DNA of 25,843 nucleotides from Prevotella sp. UBA4339 (lineage in GTDB: Bacteria; Bacteroidota; Bacteroidia; Bacteroidales; Bacteroidaceae), in NCBI GenBank assembly GCA_002393725.1, contig DGTJ01000124.1, positions 1 through 25,843 of the forward strand. Direction: 5' to 3'. The translations under genes were made by a program, and so were the position numbers. Of this stretch, positions 6,843 to 14,639 are shown piece by piece; positions within the stretch are counted from its first letter, which is position 1, and the number at the start of each line of letters is the position of its first letter. Under the pieces are notes generated by a model, which was not told the DNA's origin, ran no database searches, and saw nothing but the letters and a program-made list of their open reading frames with translations.

Positions 6843-7865
6843 ATGGCAAGAGCAGACTTATTAGTAGATCTGGTAAAATATGCTGCTGCAGGCAAACGCC
6901 CGATGGTGAAGAAAGTTGCGGAAGCCATCATTGCGGAAGAACGCGACAAGCAGCACACCATACTGGCAGACCGTCTTCAGAATGAATTGACGAAGGCGCC
7001 AGTAGAACAGCCGCAACCCCAGAAAGGTAGCGGCCAGGCTCCTATGGTGGTGAGCGAGACGCGGGCAGAGAACTTCATACAAGAGAAGGAACCCGTACGA
7101 ACACTGGCCAGCCTGATACTGGGGCAAGAGGTTACGTATAATATTAATCAGCTGATAAAGGAGCAATTCCGCGCAGACCTACTGAGAAGTTACGGTGTGG
7201 AGCCCAGAAACCGAATCCTGCTGATTGGCCCTCCGGGAAATGGAAAGACCAGTTTGGCTGAGGCAATTGCAGAAGCTTTGATGGAGCCGTTCTATGTGGT
7301 GAATTATGATGCCATAGTGGGCGCTTATCTGGGTGAGACGGCTATGCGATTGAAGAAGCTCATAGACTTTGTAAGCACCCGCAAGTGCGTGCTGTTCTTT
7401 GATGAGTTTGAGACCATAGGAAAGGAGCGTGGAGATTTGCACGAGACTGGCGAAATCAAGCGCGTGGTGAGTTCATTGCTGCTGCAGATGGATCAGTTGC
7501 CCAGCTATGTAACCATCATAGGTGCCACCAACCATCCGGAGCTTTTGGACAGAGCCGTATGGCGAAGGTTCCAGATGCGAATGACGTTGCCTCCGCCCAC
7601 AAGGGCAGGAATCACGGCATTTCTGGAGCGTTTCCAGCGCGAACATAAGATTGGATTTGAGACATCTATGGAGACTATAGCCCGTAAGATTGCGGGATGC
7701 AGTTATGCGGAGGTAGAGGAGTTCTGTATGCAGGTGCTCCGTAGTTATGTAATGGAGTTGCCCAATGGAGATATGCAGACTATTGTGAAGGCTGCATTGA
7801 GGAACTGGGATGCGATTACCTATAAGGAGGATAAGGAGGATATTATCAGCAAGGCGGATAACTGA
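6843..7865 (+). CDS. AAA+ ATPase, type usually paired with an S8 protease
   Basis: 340 residues. The N-terminal ~50 residues (MARADLLVDLVKYAAAGKRP..., KHTILADRL-like segment) form a small helical domain, then a proline/glutamine linker (52-68). The AAA+ core follows: Walker A GPPGNGKT (129-136), Walker B VLFFDEFE (183-190), sensor 1 GATN (227-230), arginines RRF (241-243), and a C-terminal lid with YAEVEEF (289-294). From memory, this N-terminal domain plus FtsH/SpoVK-like core is typical of AAA+ ATPases encoded next to subtilisin-like S8 proteases in defence islands. No protease gene follows: the next 519 bases hold none. It is the last gene of the operon, 4 bases after the HTH gene. It may act with the ABC-ATPase/DUF4435 pair or be half of a broken second system. 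Confidence 0.8.
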   Translation: MARADLLVDLVKYAAAGKRPMVKKVAEAIIAEERDKQHTILADRLQNELTKAPVEQPQPQKGSGQAPMVVSETRAENFIQEKEPVRTLASLILGQEVTYNINQLIKEQFRADLLRSYGVEPRNRILLIGPPGNGKTSLAEAIAEALMEPFYVVNYDAIVGAYLGETAMRLKKLIDFVSTRKCVLFFDEFETIGKERGDLHETGEIKRVVSSLLLQMDQLPSYVTIIGATNHPELLDRAVWRRFQMRMTLPPPTRAGITAFLERFQREHKIGFETSMETIARKIAGCSYAEVEEFCMQVLRSYVMELPNGDMQTIVKAALRNWDAITYKEDKEDIISKADN

Positions 7866-8008
7866 CAGGTTTTCATTTGAACACGAATTATCATTGATTA
7901 TCAATATAGGTCAAGGCAAATAGAAAAGAAGGAACAACAGTCACTCATTGAGTTCTTGTAGTAGAACGTAACGATAAAGAAAAAGGCAGGGAGTCTAGTT
8001 GTGAAGTG

Positions 8009-8042
8009 AACCCCGAAAGTTAGACAAAAAACTTTCGGGGTT
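8009..8042 (+). terminator. strong hairpin, operon terminator or IS3-like end
   Basis: AACCCCGAAAGTT (8009-8021) and AACTTTCGGGGTT (8030-8042) form a 13-bp perfect stem with an 8-nt A-rich loop, followed by TTATTA. It can end the four-gene operon. The flanking text GTGAACCCCGAAAGTTAGACA also resembles, from memory, the left end of IS3-family elements, which often carry such a hairpin. No transposase is present. Confidence 0.6.
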
Positions 8043-8148
8043 TATTATGTAAAAAAGGAAGAAACATGGTTAAATAGAGTGCTTGAAGTACATGCATCTG
8101 ATTCAAGAAGGTGATTTATGGCAAGTAGCAAAGATTTTGAAAAAATAT

Positions 8149-8210
8149 GGCCAACTGCCACATCAAAAATCGGCCAACTGCCACATCAAAAATCGGCCAA
8201 CTGCCACATC
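8149..8210 (+). repeat. orphan array of 23-bp tandem repeats (2.7 copies)
   Basis: Copies starting GGCCAACTGCCACATC begin at 8149, 8172 and 8195; the first two are identical over 23 bp and the third is cut after 16 bp. The period equals that of the array at 2556-2647, and the units share a GNCAANTG core. No gene or -7 promoter element follows, unlike the first array. Confidence 0.85.
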
Positions 8211-8311
8211 TATTGTAAAAAAAGTGGTTGAATTTGAAATTAAAACGGCTGGAACAATATTGGCCGACATCAAGAACAACGGTGATGATCAAATGTCCGA
8301 GAATATTAATC

Positions 8312-8343
8312 AAAAAGCCTGCTCGGAACTGAGCAGGCTTTTT
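8312..8343. terminator. bidirectional intrinsic terminator
   Basis: AAAAAGCCTGCTC (8312-8324) and GAGCAGGCTTTTT (8331-8343) form a 13-bp perfect stem with a 6-nt loop and A/T tracts on both sides. It serves the minus-strand DUF4301 gene ending at 8385 and any transcript arriving from the left. Confidence 0.9.
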
Positions 8344-8384
8344 AATTATTATAGATGGTCAATAACGACCGGTAATCCGGGGGA

Positions 8385-9884
8385 TTATTGATGCTGGTCG
8401 CGAAGGAGATCGTTGACGGTCTTTACAGGATTGAAGGTGCCAAGGGGAACTTCTACGAAGACTGTACTCCAGTTGCTCATGGCTCCGTTCCAGAGACCTG
8501 GTAACTCGAGGGCCTTCAACTCCTTGCCTGCCTTTGACTTAGAAGAGATGAAACCTGTGGTCTTGTCAACGAAATCTGGAAGATTGAATGGCTCGCCCTT
8601 GTAGTTCTTTACAGCGCAGACAAGGTCAACTGGGTTGAAGTGGGTGCCCTGTGTGAACATCTTCATGTACTCCTCGTTGTTGGTGTCGATCTGGCTGCTC
8701 TCAAGAATCTGGAGTGATACCGTGCCATCCTGGTTGTATGTGAGGAACGGGCCTCCACCTGGCTCACCCACATTCTTCACAACGCCGCAGACACGCATAG
8801 GACGGTTGAGCTTCTCACGCAGGTAGGCAGCATCGACATTCTTGCCCTTGGCATCGATGCAGAGACACTTGCTAACGAAGTCGGCTATCTCTGCGAGCTG
8901 GGCATCACTTGCACCAGCGTCGAGAAGGCGGAGATACTCGAAAGCCTTCTTCTGGAGGGTGACAAGTACGCCTGCAATCACCTGTTTCCACTCTACGGTC
9001 TCGGGCTTCAGGCGATCGGGAACGACATTGTCGATATTCTTAATGAAGATAATGTCTGCCTGGATCTCATTGAGGTTCTCGATAAGAGCTCCATGACCTC
9101 CTGGACGGAAGAGCAGGCTACCATCGTCATTGCGGAACGGTGTGTTGTCTGGGTTGGCAGCAACGGTATCAGTGCTTGGCTTCTGCTCAGAGAAGGTGAT
9201 ATCGTACTTGATGCCGTACTTCTTTGCGAAGATGTCAGCCTTCTCAGCCACCTTTGCCTTGAAGAGCTCCATGTGCTCGTGAGACACTGTGAAGTGAACA
9301 TGTGCCTCACCGTTGGATGCAGCATAGAGTGCTCCCTCTACAAGATGCTCCTCCATAGGAGTGCGAGGGCCATCCTCATACTTGTGGAAGAGAAGCAGAC
9401 CCTTTGGCAGCTGACCGTAGTTGAGTCCCTCAGCCTTCAGCATGTTGGCAGCCACTGCCTTGTAATTACCCTCAGCGATAAGAGCCTTGATGCCCTTGCC
9501 CTCGTTCTTCTGGCAGGCTGCATCAAGTGCATCGTAGAATGCGAATTTCTCGATAGAGTCGAAGTATTTCTTCTCGAAGTCGGTAGTAGGCACATCATAG
9601 TCAGCGTCAACGAATGCGAACATATTCTTGAACATACGACTTGCTGCTCCCGATGCTGGCACGAACTTCACCACGCGCTTGCCCTCAGCCTTGTAAGCGT
9701 TCCATGCGTCCTCATACTTCTTACGCTCATCAGCGTCAGGTGCGATGATGCCGCGTCCGATGCCTGCCGCAGCCTCAAGGCGGAGGAATGGGAAACCTGT
9801 TTTGAACTCGTTAAGTTGATTCTCGATCTGCTCCTGGCTGATGCCTTTCTGAGCAATTTGCTTTAAATCTTGTTGTGATAACAT
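8385..9884 (-). CDS. DUF4301 family protein, nucleotidyltransferase-like
   Basis: 499 residues. It matches the Bacteroidetes DUF4301 family in size and motifs. Near the N-terminus VPASGAASRMFK (75-86) resembles the sugar-nucleotide-binding loop of NTP transferases (LxxGxGxRM); mid-protein LLFRPGGHGALIENLNEI and ADIIFIKNIDNV resemble the UDP-N-acetylglucosamine pyrophosphorylase signature GGHGALxxxL and its metal/nucleotide site; a later segment is GEPGGGPFL. Together these suggest a UDPGP-like fold, with nucleotide-sugar synthesis as a reasonable but unproven role. It stands alone, transcribed from a promoter at 9921-9928 divergently from relA, and ends at the terminator at 8312-8343. Confidence 0.85.
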   Translation of the reverse strand: MLSQQDLKQIAQKGISQEQIENQLNEFKTGFPFLRLEAAAGIGRGIIAPDADERKKYEDAWNAYKAEGKRVVKFVPASGAASRMFKNMFAFVDADYDVPTTDFEKKYFDSIEKFAFYDALDAACQKNEGKGIKALIAEGNYKAVAANMLKAEGLNYGQLPKGLLLFHKYEDGPRTPMEEHLVEGALYAASNGEAHVHFTVSHEHMELFKAKVAEKADIFAKKYGIKYDITFSEQKPSTDTVAANPDNTPFRNDDGSLLFRPGGHGALIENLNEIQADIIFIKNIDNVVPDRLKPETVEWKQVIAGVLVTLQKKAFEYLRLLDAGASDAQLAEIADFVSKCLCIDAKGKNVDAAYLREKLNRPMRVCGVVKNVGEPGGGPFLTYNQDGTVSLQILESSQIDTNNEEYMKMFTQGTHFNPVDLVCAVKNYKGEPFNLPDFVDKTTGFISSKSKAGKELKALELPGLWNGAMSNWSTVFVEVPLGTFNPVKTVNDLLRDQHQ

Positions 9885-9920
9885 ACTATTATTGGTATTT
9901 AGTTAGTACAATTATTTCGG

Positions 9921-9928
9921 CAAAGATA
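9921..9928 (-). promoter_or_regulatory. -7 element for the DUF4301 gene
   Basis: CAAAGATA on the plus strand reads TATCTTTG on the minus strand, followed by GCCG, 37 bases before the minus-strand ATG. It faces away from the relA promoter at 9972. Confidence 0.6.
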
Positions 9929-9971
9929 CAAAAAAAGCCACATATATTACATCTTTTCAGAGAAAAATTTG

Positions 9972-9979
9972 TAATTTTG
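9972..9979 (+). promoter_or_regulatory. -7 element for the RelA gene
   Basis: TAATTTTG followed by GCATC, 18 bases before the ATG at 9998; it sets the start and rules out the in-frame upstream ATG at 9875, which lies in the divergent promoter region. Confidence 0.6.
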
Positions 9980-9997
9980 CATCAAAAACAAGGAAAA

Positions 9998-12217
9998 ATG
10001 GCAGAAAAATTTGCGTTTACCTACGAGGAAAAGAAGAAAATGGCTGTTCAGACAGCAGAAATCCTCACAGAGGAGATCGGGCTGAAGGGTGATGCCATAG
10101 ATGCCGTGATGCTCATCCCAGAGATAGAGGCCGGTAAGATAAGTCTTGATGAGGTAGAGCAGTCGCATGGCGAGTCAGTGGCACGTATACTGCACGGACT
10201 GGGGCGTATCCAACAGTTGTACGAGAAGAATCCCGTGATAGAGAGTGAGAACTTCAGAAACCTGCTCCTGTCGTTTGCCGAGGACATGCGAGTGATCCTG
10301 ATAATGATAGCTGACAGGGTAAACCTGATGCGTCAGATACGTGACACCGACAATGAGGAAGCCCGTCAGGAGGTGTCGCAGGAGGCTGCCTATCTGTATG
10401 CTCCACTTGCCCATAAGCTCGGACTTTATAACCTTAAGCGCGAACTCGAGGACCTATCGCTGAAGTATCTGGAGCATGATGCCTACTATCATATAAAAGA
10501 GAAACTGAGTGCCACGAAGGCGGCACGCGATGCTTATATAGAGCGATTTATCAAGCCTGTGGAAGAGAGGGTGAAGGCGGCTGGAATCAAATGCCATATC
10601 AAGGGGCGCACGAAGAGCATTCACAGTATATGGCAGAAGATGAAGAAGCAGAAGTGTCCTTTTGAGGGGGTGTATGATCTGTTTGCGATTAGGATTATTA
10701 TTGAAGTCGAAGGAAGGACGAAAGAGGAGGATTCTCGTGGAATGTGGAATGTGGAAGGTGGAATGAGAAATGAGAAAGATGAGAAAGAAACGAGAGATGA
10801 GAGAGAAACGATAAACGAGAGAGGGACGAGAGACGAGAAAAGAGATGAGAGGGGGATGCATACCAGGGAGGTGATGCAGTGCTGGCAGGCGTATTCGATA
10901 GTGACGGATATGTATCAGCCTAATCCGAAAAGACTGCGCGACTGGTTGTCGGTGCCGAAATCAAACGGGTATGAGAGCCTGCATATCACAGTGCTCGGAC
11001 CAGAGCAGAAATGGGTGGAGGTGCAGATACGTACCGAGCGCATGGACGAGATAGCAGAACGAGGTGTTGCAGCACACTGGAGATATAAGGGCGTGAAAGG
11101 TGAATCCGGCCTCGACGAGTGGCTGACGAATATTCGTACCATGCTCGAAAACTCTGATGGTCTGGAGGCTATGGACCAGTTTAAGATGGACCTGTATGAG
11201 GACGAGGTGTTCGTGTTTACTCCCCGAGGAGACTTGTTCAAGTTTCCCGTCGGTGCTACCGTTCTCGACTTTGCCTACCATATCCATTCAAAGATAGGCA
11301 ACCAGTGCACAGGCGGCCGAATCAACGGTAGGGTAGTGCCCATCCGCTATGAGCTGAAGAGCGGTGACCAGGTAGAGATACTCACATCAGCCAACCAGAA
11401 GCCCCGTCAGGAGTGGTTGAACTTTGTTAAGACGTCACGTGCCAAGTCGAAGATACGTCTGGCTCTGAAAGAGACCCAGCAGAGTGACGGACTCTTTGCC
11501 AAGGAGATGCTCGAGAGGAAGTTCAAGAACCGTAAGATAGAACAGGACGAGGCCACGATGTTCCATGTCATCAAGAAGATGGGCTTCAAGGAAGTGAGTG
11601 ACTTCTATAAGCAGATAGCTGACGGTATCCTTGACACAAATGCTGTCATTGACAAGTTCCTTGAGCTGAAGGAAGGGGAGAAAGTAATAACAGGTGACAA
11701 TGTTGCCCGTTCTGCAGAGGAGTTTGTGCTTGACGAATCAAAGATCGCCGGACTGAACCAGCCCGTAAATGACGACGTGCTCGTGATAGACCGTAACCTC
11801 AAAGGACTCGACTATCAGTTGGCAAAATGCTGTTCTCCTATTTATGGAGACTCGGTATTCGGTTTCGTCACTGTCAATGGAGGTATCAAGATCCATCGCA
11901 CCGACTGTCCCAATGCCCCTGAGCTGCGCCGTCGCTTCGGTTATCGCATAGTGAAGGCAAAGTGGAGTGGCAAAGGTTCATCACAGTATAATATAACCAT
12001 AAGAGTCATTGGCAATGACGATATAGGTATTGTGAACAACCTCACCAGTATCATCTCCAAGGACGAAAAGCTTATACTCCGCAGTATCAACATCGATTCC
12101 CACGACGGACTCTTCAGTGGTACCCTCGAAGTGATGATCAACGACAACACTCGTCTTGAGGCCCTTATGAAGAAGCTGCGTACAGTGCGAGGTGTAAAAC
12201 AAGTTGAACGAGTATGA
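9998..12217 (+). CDS. relA: RelA/SpoT family (p)ppGpp synthetase with degenerate HD domain
   Basis: 739 residues. Order: vestigial HD domain (about 1-150), synthetase (about 190-365), TGS (about 400-465), C-terminal ACT (about 660-739). Synthetase residues are intact: GRTKSIHSIWQKM (203-215), YDLFAIRIII, PKSNGYESLH (320-329) and EVQIRTERMDEIAERGVAAHW (341-361). The HD motif expected near 36-46 reads VMLIPEIEAG and the later HN-type motif reads ADRVNLMRQ, so (p)ppGpp hydrolase activity is probably lost; this is the synthetase-only RelA type, and a separate SpoT-like protein should exist elsewhere. Residues about 239-294 are an odd low-complexity insertion (many D/E/R/K, with RGMWN and RNEKDEKETRDER), encoded by a purine-rich repeat at 10735-10860. 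It falls in the loop between a core strand and the helix starting CWQAYSIV, so the domain can probably tolerate it. Confidence 0.92.
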   Translation: MAEKFAFTYEEKKKMAVQTAEILTEEIGLKGDAIDAVMLIPEIEAGKISLDEVEQSHGESVARILHGLGRIQQLYEKNPVIESENFRNLLLSFAEDMRVILIMIADRVNLMRQIRDTDNEEARQEVSQEAAYLYAPLAHKLGLYNLKRELEDLSLKYLEHDAYYHIKEKLSATKAARDAYIERFIKPVEERVKAAGIKCHIKGRTKSIHSIWQKMKKQKCPFEGVYDLFAIRIIIEVEGRTKEEDSRGMWNVEGGMRNEKDEKETRDERETINERGTRDEKRDERGMHTREVMQCWQAYSIVTDMYQPNPKRLRDWLSVPKSNGYESLHITVLGPEQKWVEVQIRTERMDEIAERGVAAHWRYKGVKGESGLDEWLTNIRTMLENSDGLEAMDQFKMDLYEDEVFVFTPRGDLFKFPVGATVLDFAYHIHSKIGNQCTGGRINGRVVPIRYELKSGDQVEILTSANQKPRQEWLNFVKTSRAKSKIRLALKETQQSDGLFAKEMLERKFKNRKIEQDEATMFHVIKKMGFKEVSDFYKQIADGILDTNAVIDKFLELKEGEKVITGDNVARSAEEFVLDESKIAGLNQPVNDDVLVIDRNLKGLDYQLAKCCSPIYGDSVFGFVTVNGGIKIHRTDCPNAPELRRRFGYRIVKAKWSGKGSSQYNITIRVIGNDDIGIVNNLTSIISKDEKLILRSINIDSHDGLFSGTLEVMINDNTRLEALMKKLRTVRGVKQVERV
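10735..10860 (+). repeat. purine-rich dispersed repeat inside relA
   Basis: CGTGGAATGTGGAATG (10736-10751) is identical to 21892-21907 in the ABC-F gene, and TGGAATGAGAAATG (10759-10772) is identical to 16868-16881 in the spacer before the TRIC gene. The rest is built of GAGAAA/GAGAGA-type units. It stays in frame and adds about 50 residues. Confidence 0.8.
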
Positions 12218-12331
12218 TAAAAAAATAATTTAGGGCGCGCATCACTGCGAACCCCAAACTAAAAAACAATCTATTAACCTTTTGACTTTGCAAATGTACG
12301 GAATTAATCCCAATCCGCAAAATATATTTTC

Positions 12332-12375
12332 ATTCGCTATCGATGAATTGTCTCATTTTATCGAAGAAAGCGAAT
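12332..12375. terminator. possible weak terminator between convergent genes
   Basis: ATTCGCT (12332-12338) and AGCGAAT (12369-12375) are inverted with AT-rich sequence between. It lies in the 184-bp gap between relA and the minus-strand hppA, where ends of both transcripts are expected. Weak evidence. Confidence 0.25.
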
Positions 12376-12401
12376 TTGTTAACATCTTTTATGGAACAGG
12401 G

Positions 12402-14591
12402 TTATGAAAATGCCACTGTAAGGCCCGCCATGACGATAGAAACCATCGACATCAGCTTGATGAGAATGTTGAGCGAAGGGCCAGATGTGTCCTTGAAAGG
12501 ATCACCTACAGTGTCACCCACGATACAAGCCTTATGAGCAAACGAGCCCTTACCTCCAAACTTGCCTTCCTCGATATTCTTCTTAGCATTGTCCCATGCA
12601 CCACCGGCATTGGCCATAAACACGGCAAGAGTGAAGCCTCCTGAAAGACCACCTACGAGCAGTCCGAGGACACCAGCCACTCCGAGAAGCATACCCACAA
12701 TAATAGGGATGATAATGGCGAGTACGGACGGTATAATCATCTCATGCTGAGCAGCACGTGTGGAGATCTCCACGCAGCGTCCATAGTCGGGAGTGCCGGT
12801 ACCTTCCAGGATGCCAGCAATCTCACGGAACTGGCGGCGCACCTCCTGTACCATCTTCTCTGCAGCACGTCCCACAGCCTCCATTGTCATTCCACAGAAG
12901 AGGAATGCAGCCATAGCCCCAACGAAAGCTCCAACGAGCACCTTCGGATTCATGAGGTTCACCTGGAAGTAGTTCATGAAGTCAGGAATGGTAGCATCGG
13001 TAGCTGATATCACGTCGCCTGCAACATTAGTTATCGTCTCACCCGCGCGAGCCATGGCAATCTTTATCTCCTCGATATAAGACGCCAGCAGAGCCAGAGC
13101 CGTGAGTGCAGCTGAACCGATAGCGAAGCCCTTACCCGTAGCAGCAGTGGTGTTTCCCAGTGCATCGAGGGCATCAGTACGGTGACGCACCTCTTCGCCA
13201 AGCTGTGACATCTCTGCATTACCACCTGCATTGTCAGCAATAGGCCCATAGGCATCCGTGGCAAGGGTTATTCCGAGTGTAGAGAGCATACCAACGGCAG
13301 CGATACCTATACCATAGAGTCCGTGAGAAAGGCTCTCAGACGACATAGAAAGGTCGAATCCGTTGGCACACAAATAGCTAAGCATGATGGCGACACCGAT
13401 GGTGACTACAGGAATACACGTGGAAATCATTCCCGTGCCAATACCCTTGATGATAACCGTAGCAGCACCAGTCTGTCCTGCCTCAGAAATCTTCTGGGTA
13501 GGCTTATATGAATGAGAAGTATAATACTCTGTTGCCTGTCCGATGATGACTCCTGCAGCGAGTCCTGAGATTACAGAGAACGAGAGTCCCATCCAGTTCT
13601 CGATGCCCAGGAAATACAGGATACCGAAAGTAGCGATGGCAATGAGCAGGGCACTGACGTTGGTTCCCAATGACAGCGAGCGCAACAGGTCCTTCATCGT
13701 TGCTCCCTCCTTTGTCCGCACGAGGAATATTCCCAGCAGAGAAAGGAATACGCCTACCGCTGCAATAATCATAGGAGCGATGACCGCCTTTATCTGCATC
13801 CCGTCAACGGCACTAGCAGCGAAAGCTGACGCACCGAGTGCAGCTGTCGACAGCACACTGCCGCAGTAGCTCTCGTACAAGTCAGCACCCATACCAGCCA
13901 CATCGCCAACGTTGTCTCCAACATTATCTGCGATGGTAGCAGGATTACGCGGGTCGTCCTCAGGTATGTCAGCCTCAACCTTTCCCACGATGTCAGCCCC
14001 GACATCAGCTGCCTTTGTGTATATACCTCCACCGACACGCGCAAAGAGAGCCTGTGTAGAGGCACCCATACCAAAGGTAAGCATAGTAGTAGTGATGGAG
14101 ATGAGCCCGTCAGGATCGAATCGGTTGAGCACGACGAACCATATAGCAATGTCGAGCAGTCCGAGTCCAACCACTGTGAGACCCATTACAGCTCCAGAGC
14201 GGAAAGCGATCTTCAGGCCTGCATCCAGGCTCTCACGTGCAGCATTGGCAGTGCGTGCAGAAGCATAGGTGGCCGTTTTCATTCCGAAGAATCCTGCCAG
14301 TCCTGAGAAGAATCCACCTGTCAGGAAAGCGAAAGGAACCCAGCGGTTCTGTACATTCAGTCCAAAGGCCATGAATGCGAACAAGACACACAGTACAGCA
14401 AAGACGATGAGCACCACCTTATACTGCTGCCACAGATAAGCCATTGCACCTTTGCGCACATACAGTGCAATCTCCTTCATACGAGGAGTACCTTCATCAG
14501 CCTTCATCATCTGCAAGAAGAAGACGTAGGCCATAGCCAGTGCCACTACGGAAGCTACAGGCACAAGCCAAAATACTGACGGGATATTCAT
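12402..14591 (-). CDS. hppA: membrane-bound ion-translocating pyrophosphatase
   Basis: 729 residues with about 16 hydrophobic segments expected for the family. It couples hydrolysis of pyrophosphate to H+ and/or Na+ export across the inner membrane. The pyrophosphate/Mg site is clear: KAADVGADIVGKVEADIPED (193-212) leading into DDPRNPATIADNVGDNVGD (212-230), and near the C-terminus GGAWDNAKKNIEEG, then VGDTVGDPFKDTSGPSLN. GNTTAATGKG (479-488) has Ala where K+-independent enzymes have Lys, so this belongs to the K+-dependent group; some Bacteroides enzymes of that group pump both Na+ and H+. It follows the acidic-tailed protein gene by 48 bases on the same strand with no visible promoter between, so the two are probably one transcript. 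Confidence 0.95.
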   Translation of the reverse strand: MNIPSVFWLVPVASVVALAMAYVFFLQMMKADEGTPRMKEIALYVRKGAMAYLWQQYKVVLIVFAVLCVLFAFMAFGLNVQNRWVPFAFLTGGFFSGLAGFFGMKTATYASARTANAARESLDAGLKIAFRSGAVMGLTVVGLGLLDIAIWFVVLNRFDPDGLISITTTMLTFGMGASTQALFARVGGGIYTKAADVGADIVGKVEADIPEDDPRNPATIADNVGDNVGDVAGMGADLYESYCGSVLSTAALGASAFAASAVDGMQIKAVIAPMIIAAVGVFLSLLGIFLVRTKEGATMKDLLRSLSLGTNVSALLIAIATFGILYFLGIENWMGLSFSVISGLAAGVIIGQATEYYTSHSYKPTQKISEAGQTGAATVIIKGIGTGMISTCIPVVTIGVAIMLSYLCANGFDLSMSSESLSHGLYGIGIAAVGMLSTLGITLATDAYGPIADNAGGNAEMSQLGEEVRHRTDALDALGNTTAATGKGFAIGSAALTALALLASYIEEIKIAMARAGETITNVAGDVISATDATIPDFMNYFQVNLMNPKVLVGAFVGAMAAFLFCGMTMEAVGRAAEKMVQEVRRQFREIAGILEGTGTPDYGRCVEISTRAAQHEMIIPSVLAIIIPIIVGMLLGVAGVLGLLVGGLSGGFTLAVFMANAGGAWDNAKKNIEEGKFGGKGSFAHKACIVGDTVGDPFKDTSGPSLNILIKLMSMVSIVMAGLTVAFS

Positions 14592-14639
14592 TTGCTATTA
14601 GTTTTTGGAAACAATTTGTTGGATTTATTTGTCAAGAGA

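Larger units (their letters stand above)
7866..8384. other. 519-bp intergenic region without a convincing gene
   Basis: It contains a 13-bp perfect hairpin at 8009-8042, an orphan array of 23-bp repeats at 8149-8210 and a two-way terminator at 8312-8343. A frame of 102 codons (8083-8391) reads through the repeats and the terminator and has no protein-like character. The region marks the edge between accessory and housekeeping DNA. Confidence 0.6.

Noticed and set aside
5720..6961. Open frame of 413 codons on the minus strand
   Set aside because: It lies opposite the DUF4435 and HTH genes, has a composition rich in His/Gln/Ser/Arg typical of a shadow frame, and no promoter; the plus-strand genes have clear families.
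8149..8210. CRISPR array
   Set aside because: Same reason: 23-bp units in perfect tandem, no spacers.
8083..8391. 102-codon frame on the plus strand
   Set aside because: It runs through the repeat array and a strong terminator and ends inside the DUF4301 gene on the other strand; no protein-like features.
9093..9866. 257-codon frame on the plus strand
   Set aside because: It is antisense to the well-conserved DUF4301 gene; composition is Leu/Cys/Ser-rich as expected of a shadow.
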